Shown here: positions 43,561-57,100 of the stretch, piece after piece
Layout: every line of letters begins with the position of its first letter
Numbering within the stretch: the first letter of the stretch is position 1
Source of the DNA: Nelumbo lutea
Lineage: Eukaryota; Streptophyta; Magnoliopsida; Proteales; Nelumbonaceae
Assembly (NCBI GenBank): GCA_022828595.1
Contig: JAKGHH010000005.1
Location: forward strand, 22,209,875 to 22,273,874
Direction of reading: 5' to 3'
DNA length: 64,000 nt
The notes under the pieces: generated by a model
Told to the model about the DNA's origin: nothing
What the model saw: only the letters and a program-made list of their open reading frames with translations
The model's database searches: none
Position numbers and translations under genes: made by a program

Positions 43561-44573
43561 TCTTTTGTCTTTCAAAGGTACTTAAGTATATTTTTCATAG
43601 TAGTCCAGTGCTCCTGCCTTGAGTTGGCTTGGAATCTGCTTACTACACTCACTGCCTGAGCAATGTCAAGACGAGTGCACAGCATGGCATACATGATGCT
43701 CCCTACGGAAGAGACATAGGGAATGTCTTTCATGCCATCAATCCCCTCAAAAGTCTTGGGAGACATCTTCTTGGAGAGAGTGACTCCGTGCCTGAAAGGA
43801 ACATTTCCTTTCTTGGAGTTTTCCATGTTGTATCTTTTGACAATTTTGTCAATGTAAGCAGATTGGGATAATCCTATTATCCGCTTTGATCTATCTCTAT
43901 AGACTCAAAGACCTAGTATATAGGAGGCTTCTCCAAGATCTTTCATGGAGAATTGCTATGAAAGCCATACTTTCACCGTAATTAACATCCCTACATCATT
44001 CCCAATGAGTGGAATGTCATCTACATACAGAACCAAGAAGGTTACCTTATCTCCACTGTACTTCCTGTAGACACAAGGTTCATCTGGGTTCTGCTTGAAG
44101 TCAAACGATTTGACAGTAGAGTCAAAACGGATGTTCCAACTTCTAGAAGCTTGCTTAAGTCCATAAATGGATCTATTAAGTTTACATACCATGTTTTCCT
44201 AAAATGCAGCAATGAAGCCTTGCGGCTGCTACATATAGATATCTTCAGTCAGATCTCCGTTTAGGAATACAGTTTTGACATCCATCTACCAAATCTCATA
44301 TTTATGGAATGCTGCTTCAGCTAGCAGGATCCTAATGGATTTAAGCATGGCCACAGGCGAAAAGTTTTCCTCATAATCAATGCCCTCTTTTTGAGTGTAC
44401 CATTTCGCCACTAGACGAGCTTTGAAGGTCTCAACCCTACCATCGAGGCCCTTCTTTCTCTTGTAAATCCATTTGCAACCGAATGCTTTTACCCTGGAGG
44501 GCAGATCGATTAGAGTCTAGACTCCATTGGTCTGCATTGAGTCCATCTCTGCTTTCATGGCCTCTACCCACTT
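43561..44573 (-). pseudogene. Copia reverse transcriptase, element E, broken
   Basis: Pieces: [46 protein letters not shown] after a stop, CKLNRSIYGLKQASRSWNIR, LVLYVDDIPLIGNDVG with an intact YVDD, then HGVTLSKKMSPKTFEGIDGM and SSVGSIMYAMLCTRLDIAQA. At least four stops and shifts. The catalytic YVDD is kept, unlike in the B copy. Confidence 0.85.
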
Positions 44574-45603
44574 CTAGGAATCTATGTCCAACATAGCTTC
44601 CACGTAAGTCACGGGATCCTCCTCACTAGTCAAGGTTTCCACCAGGTAACTATCCTGGTCATAACCATAACGGACTAGTGGCCTAGATACCCGAGTGGAT
44701 TTTCTTGGTTGGTCACTACCTGTAATTTGTGGGACATCTCCCATTGCTCCTGAGCTCTCCTCATCAAGAACTACTTCCTGACGATGGGTGTCCAGGATGT
44801 AATCGGTTTCCAAGAATTGTGCACTGCGGCTGCAAAACACTTTCTGCTCACTTGGGTCATAGAATAGGTAACCTACAGAGCCTTTTGGGTAGACTACAAA
44901 TAGGAAATGACTGGTCTTAGATTCCAACTTGTCTACACTTGTTCTTTTAACATGTGTTGAACAACCCCAAATCTTCAAGTGTTTGACACTTGGTTTCTTT
45001 CCGGTCCAAAGTTCATATGGAGTGTTCGGAACCGATTTGGTTGGAACCCGATTCAGCATGTAAATCGTAGTCTCTAATGTGTAAACCCAAAAGGATGTGG
45101 GTAGACTACAAATAGCATCTATCTGGGTCACAAGGTCTAGCCGGGATCCAAGAGCCTCTAGTTCATTGATGTATCCCATCATCCGAAGACAATGATCATG
45201 AACTAGTTGGCTCTTGGACATCTGTGCGGTCATGAACTGTTTCAAGACCTTCTGTCGAGTAGAACGATTCTGCTCTGAATACATCATCCTAAGACTGTCC
45301 AATATATCCTTAGCAAGTTCGATCTGATCGAATAGCCTCTGTATTGGGTTGTCCAGGGAGACAATGATGTAGCACCGGACAAGGGAGTTTTCTCCTCCCA
45401 TTCCTGATAGTCTCTCCTTCGGGCCTCAGAAGCCCTATCACCCAAACGCTCTGGGGCAGGATTCTTAGCAACTTTTTTAACTTTTCAGAAGTTAGGACCA
45501 GCATAACGTTCTTGTACCAGTCAGCATAGTTTGGGCCCTTCAACTTATTGTCATCAAGATGCTTTGCAAATTGTCCATTTGCCATTTTCTGATAAAAGAG
45601 CAA
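44574..45603 (-). pseudogene. Copia gag-integrase deletion fusion, element E
   Basis: The ATG at 45603 (MLFYQKMANGQFAKHLDD) opens gag, with a frameshift near 45400. The frame from 45401 is open for 275 codons: DNPIQRLFDQIELAKDILDS, MMGYINELEALGSRLD, then directly [20 protein letters not shown] and TGKKPSVKHLKIWGC of the integrase C-terminus, then the linker STRVSRPLVRYGYDQD. The deletion removed the end of gag, protease and the integrase core but kept frame. The junction at 45099-45115 holds 17 bases identical to 44887-44903. Confidence 0.88.
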
Positions 45604-47369
45604 ACATCAGTCCACAACCTAATTTGATTCATATTCATTACATAGATATGGATTTTAATTTACGTTCCATTCCCATTTATTCATCTCTGAGATTTCCCTC
45701 CTTTCACAGTGACGAAGACTACAAGTTGTCTCTGGAAATGTGGGAAATCACATAGGGTGCATGGAGCCAATTGTTTTAGCTGATAACCCACCACCTTTCT
45801 GTGATGGATCATATCCACTCATCATATGAGTTTTCCCTTTGGCCTCTGTCAGACAAGGTTCAGAGCCATTTTCAGGTAAACCTTTCTATCTAGTGAGTGC
45901 TTACCCATCATATTCGTGAAAGCTAAGGTACCATGAGAGAGTTCCCATTTTCTGGTGAAGCCCCTCCCACATCGGTCTATGACGCCTTTATCATCTTATG
46001 AAACACTCAGACAAGCCCAACAGCAAATGGATAGCCCATTTTCTGGTGTGTTTCCTCATTACTGAAGGACCCATCCTCATGCTAATGATGTAAGGCCTTT
46101 AGAGAGTTCATCATATGAATCTCCCTATCACATGCACTCATATTAGCTAGAGGGAACAATAAATTACGTCCTAGTTTGATCTAGGTCAAGACCCAAGTGG
46201 CTCCCACTGACATTCATAAAGTCAGATTTTGGTGGGCCCAAATCGGCTAGGGTCCCATACATAACCTCTCCATGAGGTGTGGGGCCCACCACTGTGGGAG
46301 GTTATCCAATGACCAAAAGGGACACCTTGGCAATGATGTGCATTCAGCCATGGTGTGCGCAAGAGCCACTGTCGATTGAGCATGGGCCAAGCACATATGG
46401 CCCATGTACGTAGAACATCACACATCCATACATCTCATGCAAGGATAAATTGATCCAATCAATTAATTATTTGTAAAGCCCAATTGAAGCCCATTTTAAA
46501 TCCATAATATTAACTATTGATATTATCTAGCTATATGGGCTGAATTAGGGTTGATGGGTTCGGCCCATATAGCTTTAAGTGTTAAGTGGGCTTTTAGCAG
46601 TTTTAACCATTTAAAACTGGGCCTTTACAAGTTGGGATGAATTAACTATTTAATTAATTATCAATCCTCAGGCCCATTAGTGGGAAAATTATGGCTGACT
46701 TTTAGCCTTGATCGAACCATAGATTTGGTCCAAACAATTTGAACCAATCTTGGTTCGAATGGGTCTAGGGTTTGATCCTTAATTATATCTTTAATTCAAG
46801 AAAATAATCAGAAATTAAATACTGTTAAAAGAACAATCAAGAATCAGTCTATCATGGCTGTTCACACAACCCTTCAAGCAAAACAGAGGTTAGATCACAG
46901 GTTGCAGTTTCACAAACTGCAAATCGCATATGGCGATTCTCCCATCTGTGAAATCTCCTTCTCTACAAGGTCTCCTTCTCTGCGCCGCCATCTTCAATCC
47001 AAAATAACATAAATAAAAATCCTAATTTCTATTAATAATTACTTCAAATCAAATACCTATACATTCAGTCTAAAAAAAATATTTTACAGACCAAATGTAA
47101 TAAAATAATCCATAATCTATAAAATTGTAGGTTCCCAATGCAAAGCAAGACTTCGATCTCCTCTTGTACTAACAACCCATAAATCAAGAAAATCATAAAG
47201 AACAATTCTAAACAATAATCAGATTTATATAAAAATTAATTTCAGATTATTCACCCATAATTTTGGGAACAAATTTCCCAAAACCCTTATCTGCGCAAAT
47301 CGGGTAGAACACCTTCTGCCCATTTGCGCAGGTTCAGATTTGAAACAAATTGGTTCAAGATTTGAACCT
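45604..47369 (-). other. Copia 5' leader, element E
   Basis: 1.77 kb, colinear with 7280-9050 and 58662-60430. No supported ORF. Confidence 0.75.
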
Positions 47370-47382
47370 GGCTCTAATACCA
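47370..47382 (-). other. Primer-binding site, element E, one mismatch
   Basis: The minus strand reads TGGTATTAGAGCC, one base off the initiator-Met complement, one base inside the LTR. Confidence 0.88.
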
Positions 47383-47383
47383 C

Positions 47384-49326
47384 TGAAGGGATGAGAGGTC
47401 CATCGTATGGACACCCAAACCTTGCGGAATGAAGGGGGTGAATTTCAAAAACTTTTCTCTCCCTTCAACTAGGAATCGCATTCCCTATTTAGAAAATCAT
47501 ATTTTCAATGATCAATCTTGAACCATAAACTGAACCAGATCTGAACTAAAAGGAGTATGAGAGAGGTATACCTGATACTGAGAAATATTATCTCTCAATG
47601 AAGGTGTTCACGCCCAAGGAAGGATCCAAAGACTACTCCCATTGAAGATAGCGCAGTGTAGGATGGAACAGAATCAGCAGCGTTCTTCTCCAAGAACTCT
47701 CTCCTTTGCAAGAAATAGTAGGATGGCACGTGAGCATAGCTTCCTATCAATCTTTTCACAAAGAACAGATGTCAAGATCGAATCTTGACTTCTCCTACAA
47801 TTGGAGATCGAACTGGCAAACTGGGTGGCAAGAACAAGGAGGTGGCAAGAAAGAAAATTGCAGGGTTGCTTAATTCTTCCTTTTGTGTTTTTAGCTATGA
47901 AGAGGATGTGAGTATGTGTCTTCTAAAGGCAACCACCCCCTCCTTGTTTTGTAACCCTAAAGGATCAGCTCCTAATCCAATTAGGAGTTGCTGATCCAAA
48001 TCCTATTTGGATCAGAAATCCCTTTAGGTGATAAGGATAAACACTCATCTCATCAGCAGATTAGATAAGCCTTCTCCTAATCTCATTAAAAGGTTTCTAG
48101 ATCTGAATCATATTCAGATCTGGACTCTCTTAGTGGATGGGGTTAAGACCCTATCCTGTCTGCTGATCCATCTCAGAATTCACCCATATTTAACTTATTA
48201 AATTAGTCCAGTTCGAAATGGGCTTTAGGCCCATTAAGCTTATGTGCTCACTTAGCCTTCCTAACTGCTGCCCAGTTGGGCTTCCTTGTATGGCGTGGGA
48301 CCCAAGCATTGATCTACACATCACCCACATGGGTTCGGCCCAGCCTTTGTTACAAGGCCAAGCCGAATACACTGCTATGGACAGTGCACCCCCTGAAACC
48401 CATCAAATGGGATCTATGGGCCCAACATTTACCCTAAGTGGTCCCTGGGCCAAGCCACCTTGTAATACCCAGGGATTGTGGGCAGATGCAAGATTAGCCC
48501 ATCAGGTATTACTCTCAATGGTCTTACACTTAAGCTCTCAGCCCATAATGATCTAACACTGCCCGACAAGATAGGACCTCTCCCTCGACTACAAGGAATA
48601 GTGTTGCACTCTCTGCTTATATGGATCCCGGGAATTGAAACCTTTTGCAAACATTTTAGAAACCATAATATATATACTTTTATATCTCATATAAAATATA
48701 TTTTACAAAACAAATCTTAATGATTGAAATCGGTGACCGGTAGTCTTGGTTTCCATCAGTGAGAGTGCATCCCCGATCATTACCATTGTCCGACAAAGGG
48801 GTTGATCCTATCACTATGATCACCCACTCAGATGAATTCTTAGACTGTCCCAACATACCGAGGTTTTGACCCCCCGCTAAAGATGTCACTGATTGGTACA
48901 TCAATGACAACCCAATCCAACATCTAGTGCAGTATCATAATCGAGTGTAGGGGTCGGGTGTCACTTTCCAGTTTTGCCCATTAATGTCCAAGGTCCAGAG
49001 CAATACCGGAAATCTGGTCCAGTTCAAAGATTCAATTAATCCTACACTGTATGTGCCTAAGGTCTCACCCTGGCAGCTGAGATAGGCCACCCCAACCGAC
49101 TTGGTGTCACAACAGTGTCAGCCTTATTAGGATAGGTCTCCCCAGACCAACCCATTGGCTGTGAACATTCTAAACTAACACAAGTCTCATTAAGTGTCTA
49201 GTTTAAGGGTATACACAGAAACTTACCAAGGGAACATGAATCAAATATGTACTTTTATTCATTTACAATAAACTTGTAATGTACATCATTTTGATTGAAG
49301 CTAAGGGCATACAAAACTATCTAACA
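47384..49326 (-). repeat. A2 5' LTR of element E (1943 bp)
   Basis: TGAAGGGATGAGAGG at the plus-view start, CTATCTAACA at the end. Directly abutted by another LTR of the same subfamily and orientation at 49327. Confidence 0.92.
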
Positions 49327-51256
49327 GTATGGATGCCCAAATCTTATACAATAAGGTGGGCGGATTTCAAAAATTTTTTCTCTCCCTTTCAACTGGGAAT
49401 CGAATTCCCTATTTTGAAAATCATATTTTCAAGGATCAATCTTGAACCATAAACTGAACCAGATCTGAACAAAAGTAGTAGGAAAGAATTATACCTGATA
49501 CGGAGAAGTAATATCTCCCAATGGATGTGTTCACGCCCAAGGAAGGATCCAAAGACTGCTCCCACTAAAGATGATGCAGTGCAGGATGGAACAGAATCAG
49601 CAGAGTTCTTCTCCAAGAACCTAGTCCTTCGCAAGAAATAGCAGGATGGCACGTGAGCATAGCTTCCTATCAGTCCTTTCACAAAGAACTGATATCAAGA
49701 TCAAATCTGGACTTCTCCCTGTGAACTAGAGATCGAACTCGCAAGGTAGGTGGCAAGTAAAAGGAGGCGGCAAGAAAGAATTCTGTAGGGTTGCTTGATT
49801 CTTTCTTCTGTAATTTTTTAGCACTAAAGAGAATGTGAATATGTCTCTTCTGAAGGCTGCTGCCCCTTCCTTCTTTTGCAACCCTAAAGGATCAGTTCCT
49901 AATCCCATTAAGAGTTGCTGATCCAAATCTTATTTTGATCATACATCACTATAGGTGATAAGGATAAATCCTTATCTTATCTTCAGATTAGATCAACCTT
50001 CTCCTAATATTATTAGGAGGATTCCATATCTGAATCACATTCAGATTTGGACTCTCTGAGTAGATAAGATCAAGGCCCAATCCCATTAACTAATCTAATC
50101 CTAGAATTTGCCCCATATTTAACTAATTAAATAGCCCATATCGAAATGGGCTTTAGGCCCATTAAGGTCAAGTGCTCACTTATACTTCCTAACTGCTGCC
50201 CAGTTTGGCTTCCTTGTATGGCGTGGGACCCAAACATTGATCTACGCATCGGCCACATGGGTTCGGCCCAACCTTTGTTTCAAGGCCTGATCAAATACAC
50301 TGCTATGGACAGTGCACCCCGTGAAACCCATCAGATGGACTCTATGGGCCCAACACTTACCCTAAGTGGTCCCTAGGCCAAGACACCTTGTAACACCTAG
50401 GAATTGTGGGCAGATGCAAGATTAGTCCATCACGTATTATCCTTAATGGTCTTACACTCAACCTCTTAGCCCATAATGATCAAACACTACCCGACAAGAG
50501 AAGACCTCTCCCTCGGCTACAAGGAAAATGCTGCACTCTCTACTTATATGGATCCCAGGAATTAAAACCTCTGCAAATATTTTAGAAACCATAATATATA
50601 TATACTTTTATATCTCAAGTAAAATATATTTTGCAAAACAAATCTCAACGATTGAATTTGGCTACCGGCAGTCTTGGTTTCCATCAGTGAGAGTGCATCC
50701 CCGATCATTACCTTTGTCCGACAAAGGGGCTGATCCTGTCACTATGATCACCCACTCAGATGAATTTTCAGACTGTCCCAACATACCCAGGTTTTGATCC
50801 GCGCTAAGGATCTCACTGATTGGTACATCAACAACAGCTCAATTCGACACCTAGTAAAGTATCATAATCGAGTCTTGGGGTTAGGTGTAACTTTCTAGTT
50901 TTGCCCATTAATCTCCAAGGTCCAAGGCAATACTAAAAATCTAGTGTGGTTCATAGATTCAATTGATTCTACACTTCATGTGCCTAGGGTCTCACCCTGG
51001 CAGCTGAGACAGGCCACCCCAACCAACTTGGTGGCACATCAGTGTTAGCCTTATTAGGATAAATCTCCCTAGTCCGACCCACTAGCTATGAACATTCTAA
51101 ACTAACATGAGTCTCCCATTAAATGTTTAGTTTAAGGGTATTATATAGAAACATACAAAGGGAACATTAACCAAATATGTACTTTTATTCATTTACAATA
51201 AACTCATAATGTACATTATTCTGATTGAAGCTAAGGGCATATAGAACAGTCTAACA
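49327..51256 (-). repeat. A2 3' LTR of element F, first 21 bases displaced
   Basis: Starts GTATGGATGCCC, which is base 22 of an A2 LTR in plus view, and ends CAGTCTAACA. The polypurine tract of F follows. The missing first bases are probably those now at 41120-41140. Confidence 0.88.
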
Positions 51257-51272
51257 GCTCCCACTTGCACTT
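51257..51272 (-). other. Polypurine tract of element F
   Basis: The minus strand reads AAGTGCAAGTGGGAGC immediately before TGTTAGAC of the LTR. Confidence 0.8.
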
Positions 51273-52795
51273 AGGTCCAATTAGGTACAAGCCGGAGTCC
51301 CATGCTTTCCACGTGTTTTTCAAACACTTTCTATGATAGTGGCTTCATCAATGGGCCTGCTACATTTTCCGCTGACGCTACCTTCTGAATCAAGATTTCC
51401 CCTCTACCAACAATCTCCTGCAGTACGTGGTACTTCCTCTCGATGTGCTTTGACTTCGAGTAGGCTCATGGCTCCTTAGCCTGAGCAATGACTCCATTGT
51501 TGTCACACAACAACGGGATGGGTGATGTGCTATATGGAATGAACTTCTTCATCCACACGGCTTCTTTGGCAGCCTCGCTTTCGACAATATACTCGGCCTT
51601 GGTCGTGGAATTGGCAGTGGACCCCTATTTGCTGTTTTTCCAACAAACATCACACGATCCTATCGTGAAAACATTTCTAGATGTAGACTTTCTATCATCT
51701 GGATTTGACTAGAAATCAGCATCAATATACCCTTGGATCTATAGTGAACTACCATCGAATACCAGACAAAACTCTTTTGTCCTTCGAAGGTACTAAAGTA
51801 TATTTTTTACAGCAGTCCAGTGCTCCTGCCCTGGGTAGGGCTGGAATTTGCTTACCACACTCACTGCCTGAAGATTGTCAGGACGAGTGCATAGCATGGC
51901 ATTACATGATGTTCCATACGATAGAGGCATAGGGATCGTCTTTCATGCCCTCAATCTCCTTAGAGGTCTTGGGAGACATCTTCTTGGAGAGAGTGACTCT
52001 GTGCCCGAAAGGAACATTTCCTTTCTTGGAGTTCTCCATACTTTATCTTTTGACAATTTTATCAATGTAAGCATATTGGGATAATCCTATTATCCACTTC
52101 GATCTATCTCTATAAAGTCAAAGACCCAGTATATAGGACGCTTCTCCAAGATTTTTCATGGAGAATTGTTGTGAAAGTCATACTTTCACCATACTTAACA
52201 TTCCTACATCATTCCCAATGAGTAGAATGTCATCTACATACAGAATCAAGAAGGGTTACCTTATCTCCACTATACTTTTTGTAAACATAAGGTTCATCCG
52301 GATTCTGCTTGTAGTCAAACGATTTGACAGTAGAGTCAAAACGGATATTCCAACTCCTAGAAGCTTGCTTAAGTCCATAAATGGATCTATTTAGTTTACA
52401 TACCATTTGTTCCTGACCAGCAGCAATGAAGCCTTGCGGCTGCTGCATGTAGATATCTTCAGTAAGATCTCCATTTAGGAATGCAGTTTTGACATCCATC
52501 TGCCAAATCTCATAATCATGGTATGCTGCTACAACAAGCAGGATCCTAATGGATTTAAGCATGGCCACAGGCAAAAAGGTTTCCTCATAATCGATGCCCT
52601 CTTTCTGAGTGTACCATTTTGCCACCAGACGAGCTTTGAAGGTCTCAACCCCACCATCGGGGCCTCTCTTCCTCTTATAAATCCATTTGCAACCGATTTC
52701 TTTTATCTTGGAGGGCGGATCTACTAGAGTCCAAACTCCATTGGTCTCCATTGAGTCCATCTCATCTCTCATGGCCTCCACCCACTTCTGGGAAA
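51273..52795 (-). pseudogene. Copia reverse transcriptase and RNase H, element F
   Basis: RT from 52781: [80 protein letters not shown]. It is open for 183 codons, then a frameshift just before the YVDD stretch (about 52245). RNase H text follows to about 51290 in mixed frames (DNNGVIAQA-type, ASAENVAGPL, end LRLVPN). It is the longest intact RT N-terminal part among the A copies. Confidence 0.85.
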
Positions 52796-53680
52796 CTATG
52801 CCAACATAGGTTCCGCGTAAGTCACGGGATCCTCCTCACTAGTCAAGGTTTCCACCAGGTAACTATCCTGGTCGTAACCATAACAAACTGGTGGCTTGGA
52901 TACCCGAGTGGATCTTCTAGGTTGGTCACTACCTTGAACTTGTGGGACATCTCCCACTGCTCCCGATCTCTCCTCATCAAGAACTACTTCCTGATGATGG
53001 GTGTCCAGGATGTAATATGTTTCCAAGAATTGTGCATTTTGGCTGCAGAACACCTTCTACTCACTTGGGTCATAGAATAGGTAACCCACAGAGCCTTTTG
53101 GGTAGCCTACAAATAGGCGACTGGTCTTGGATTCCAACTTCTCTGTACTCGTTCTTTTAACGTTTGCTGGAGTATTTGGAACTGATTTGGTTGGAACCTG
53201 ATTCAACATGTAAATCGTAGTTTCTAATGCGTAACCCCAAAAGGATGTGGGTAACTTTGAGTGTATGAGAAGTGAACGAACCATATCTAATAAGGTCCTA
53301 TTCCTCCTTTCTGAAACACTGTTAAGTTGTGGTGTAGCAGGAGTAGCCAATTGTGATATAATCCCATTGTCCTTTATGTAGTCCCTGAATTCGTTAGAGA
53401 GATATTTGCCACCTCGATCTAATCGAAGGGCTTTAATTTCTCTCCCTAACTGCTTCTTGACCTCTTATCTGAACTCTTTGAACTTTTCAAAGGATTCAGA
53501 CTTGTGTCTCATTAGGTACACGTAACCATATCGTGAAAAATCATCTGTAAAGGTGATGAAATACACGTGTTGATTCCGTGTCCTAACACTCAGGGGACCA
53601 CATACATCATTATGTATAAGGTCAAGTGTGCCTGTACATCTTTCAGGCTTACCGTTAAATAGCCGATGTGGCCAACCTTA
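52796..53680 (-). pseudogene. Copia integrase and linker, element F
   Basis: Pieces: [96 protein letters not shown], then the linker STRVSKPPVCYGYDQDSYLV. A codon that is TAG in elements 2, B and D is CAG here (53450-53452). About 65 bases around the [12 protein letters not shown] block are deleted, and roughly 75 bases of the zinc/core boundary are lost at 53663-53675, where copied filler sits. Confidence 0.85.
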
Positions 53681-54127
53681 TGATTCGGTCAATACCGATG
53701 TGGCCAAGTTGGTAATGCCACAGGCATGTGGGATTAACTGTATCACAGACTCTTTTCTTGGGGATTTTAGCTGACGTAGTTTCAGTTATGTTAAATTCTA
53801 AGAAGGATGTAGAACATAGAGACCATTCTCCAGTTCCCTATATGCGATGAATCTGTAATCGTATTACTAAAGAAGACAGAATAACCATCTGCACACAGTT
53901 TTGAAACAAAAATCAAAATTCTCCTTAAATTTTGTACATAAAGATAGTCTTTCAGTACAATAACTCCTTCTCTAAAAACTAACTCCACGATTCCTATGGC
54001 CGTGGCTGCGACAGTTGCAGTAGTCCCCAACTTGAGCGTAACTTCTCCTTCACTCAGCCTTTTGCTTACCTTGAACCCCTGCAGTGAGTTACACACATGA
54101 GTTGAAGCCCCAGAGTCAATATACCAG
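53681..54127 (-). pseudogene. Copia protease and integrase start, element F
   Basis: WYIDSGASTHVCNSLQGFKV gives an intact DSGAS protease site, then LKLGTTATVAATAIGIVELV and LKDYLYVQNLRRILIFVSKL with CADGYSVFFSN. Frameshifts come after. On the gag side the B solo LTR is inserted at ACCAG (54123-54127), and the reading resumes at 57800. Confidence 0.85.
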
Positions 54128-57100
54128 TGAAAGAATGGTAGGATCCATCTAATGGATGCCATGAAGGGTGCAGAATGGGTGGGCAAATTTCAAAAATTTT
54201 CCTACCTTCTCCCAACTGGGAATCATATTTCCTAAATTTAGAATACAATATTCAAGGATTATACTTGAACCATAATCGAACCAGATCTGAACCAAAAGAA
54301 ATAGGGAGAATTATACATAATCCGGAGAAACAGTATCTCCCAAAGTTGGTGTTCACGCCCAAAGAATGTTAGACAGTTTTGTATGCCCTTAGCTTCAATC
54401 AAAATTGACGTAATTTATGAGTTTATTGTAAATGAATAAAAGTGCATATTTGATTCATGTTCCCTTGGTATGTTTCTGTGTAATACCCTTAAACTGGACA
54501 CTTATTGAGACTCGTGTTAGTTTAGAATGTTCACAGCCAGTGGGTCAGTCTGGGGAGACCTATCCTAACAAGGCTGACACTGTGGTGCCATTAAGTCGGT
54601 TGAGGTGGCTTGTCTCATCTACCGGGGTGAGACCCCAGGCACATACAGTGTGGGATTAATTGAATCTTTAAACTGGACCAGATTTCCAGTATTGCCCTAG
54701 ACCTTGGAGATTGATGGGCAAAACTGGAATGTTACACCCATCCCCTAGACTCGATTATGATACTGCACTAGGCGTCGGATCGGGGTGTCTTTGATGTACC
54801 AATCAGTGAGATTCTTAGCGGGGGTCAAAACCTGGGTATGTTGGGACAATCCGAGAATTCATCTGAGTGGGTGATCATAGTGACAGGATCAGCCCCTTTG
54901 TCGGACAAAGGTAATGATCGGGGATGCACTCTCACTGTTGGAAACCAAGACTGCTGGCAGCCAATTTCAACCGTTGAGATTTGTTTTGGAAAGTATATTT
55001 TATATGAGATATAAAAGTATATATATTATGGTTTCTAAATTGTTTGCAAAAAGGTTTTAATTCCCGGGATCCATATAAGTGGAGAGTGCAATACTATTCC
55101 TTGCAGCCGAGGGAGAGGTCCTCTCTTGTCGGGCAGTGTATGATCATTATGGGCTGAGAGGTTAAGTGTAAGACCATTGAGGATAATACCTGATGGGCTA
55201 ATCTTGCATCTGCCCACAGTCCCTGGGTGTTACAAGGTGGCTTGGCCCAGGGACCACTTAGGGTAAGTGTTGGGCCCATAGAGCCCATTCGATGGGTTTC
55301 AGGGGGTGCACTGTCTTTAACAGTGTATTTGACTAGGCCTTGTAACAAAGGTTGGGCCGAACCCATGTGGCTGATGTGTAGACCAATGCTTGGGTCCCAC
55401 GCCATACAAGGAAGCCCAACTGGGCAGCAATTGGGAAGGTTAAGTGAGCACATAAACTTGATGGGCCTGAAGCCCATTTCGAATTGGGCTATTAATTTAG
55501 GGGGCGAATTCTGAGATGGATTAGAAGATAGGATAGGGTCTTAATCCTATCCACTCAGAGAGTCCAGATTTGAATGTGATTCAGATCTAGAAACCTCCTA
55601 ATGGGATTAGGATAAAGCAAATCTAATTTACAGATAGGATAAGGATTTAACCTTATCACTAGAAGAGAAGGCTGATCCAAATATGATTTGGATAAGCACC
55701 TCCTAATGGGATTAGGAGCTAATCTTTTCAAGTTAACAAAAGGAAGGAGGGGGCGGCAGCCTTGAGAGGAATCAAGAAACACATCAGATCCTCTTTAGTG
55801 CTGAAATCAAGAAGAGAGAATTCTGCACCCTGCGAATACTCTCTTGCCGCCTCCCTGCTCTTGCCGCCCTGTTTGCCAGTTCGATCTCCAGCTGTGGGAG
55901 AAGTCAAGATTGGATCTTGACATCAGTTCTTTGAGAAAGGATTGAAAAGGAAGTTGTGCTCACGTTCCATCCTGTTGTTTCTTGCGAAGGACAGAGTTCT
56001 TGGGGAAGAACACTGTTGATTCTGCTCCATCCTGCACTGTGCCATCTTCAGTGGGAGCAGTCTTTGGATCCTTCCTTGGGCGTGAACACCTTCGTTGGGA
56101 GATATTACTTCTCCGTATCAGGTATTATTCTCTCCCATTCCTTTTGGTTCAGATCTGGTTCAGTTTAAGGTTCAAGACTGATCCTTAAAAATATGATTTT
56201 CTAAATAAGGAATGTGATTCCCAGTTGAAGGGAGAGAAAAATTTTTGAAATTCGCCCCTTATTCCACAATCTTTGGGCGTCCATGGGATGGATCTCTCAT
56301 CCTTTCAAAGAAGACACCAAGATCCGCTCCTATTGAAGATGACACAGCTGTGGATGGAACGGAACCAGCAGGGTGCGTCCTACACACTGGATCCTTCGCA
56401 AAAACCCACTAGATTGGTTTGAAATCTGATATGTTCGAATTGGTTTTTCCTCCTTTCTTCTTGATTAAGAAAACCTCCTAATTAGGAGTTATCCCAATCC
56501 AAATCAATATTTGGATAGGGGATTATCTTAATCCTATCTACAGATTAAGTTAGTTTACTCCTGATCTTATCAGGAGGTTACCAGATTCAAATCTGATTTG
56601 AATTTGGTCTCCCAGAGTGGATAAGGTCAAAAGCCCAATCCTTTTACTAACATTAATCTCAGATTCGCCCCATAGATGGGTGATCACATCAGCGTAATGG
56701 GCTTTTGGCCCATTAAGAGTTCAGTGTTTAACTAGTTTCCAACCTACTGCCCAGTTGGGCTTCTTTGTATGGTGTGGGACCCAAGCATTGATCTACACAC
56801 CAGCCACATGGGTTCGGCCCAGCCTTTATTACAAGGCCCAGCCGAATTCACAGAAAAGCTCAATGACCCCTTGAGCCCATCAAATGGACCCTATGGGCCC
56901 AACACTTACATTAAGTGGTCCCTGTGCCAAGCCATCTTATAAAAACCCAGGGACTGTGGGCAGGTGCAAGATTAGCCCATCAGGTATTATCCTAAATGGT
57001 CTTACACTTAACCTCTCAACCCTTAATGATCAAGCACTGCCTAACAAGAGAGGACCTCTCCCTCGACTACAAGGAATAGTGCCGCACTCTCTTCTCACAT

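Larger units (their letters stand above)
41120..49326 (-). mobile_element. Copia element E (A2 subfamily), minus, two LTRs
   Basis: 3' LTR 41120-43026, polypurine tract, RNase H, RT, gag-integrase deletion fusion, leader, primer-binding site and 5' LTR 47384-49326. It appears inserted in the 3' LTR of F: the text right of E (GTATGGATGCCC...) continues an LTR that lacks only its first 21 bases. GTATG occurs at 41141-41145 and 49327-49331. Confidence 0.8.
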
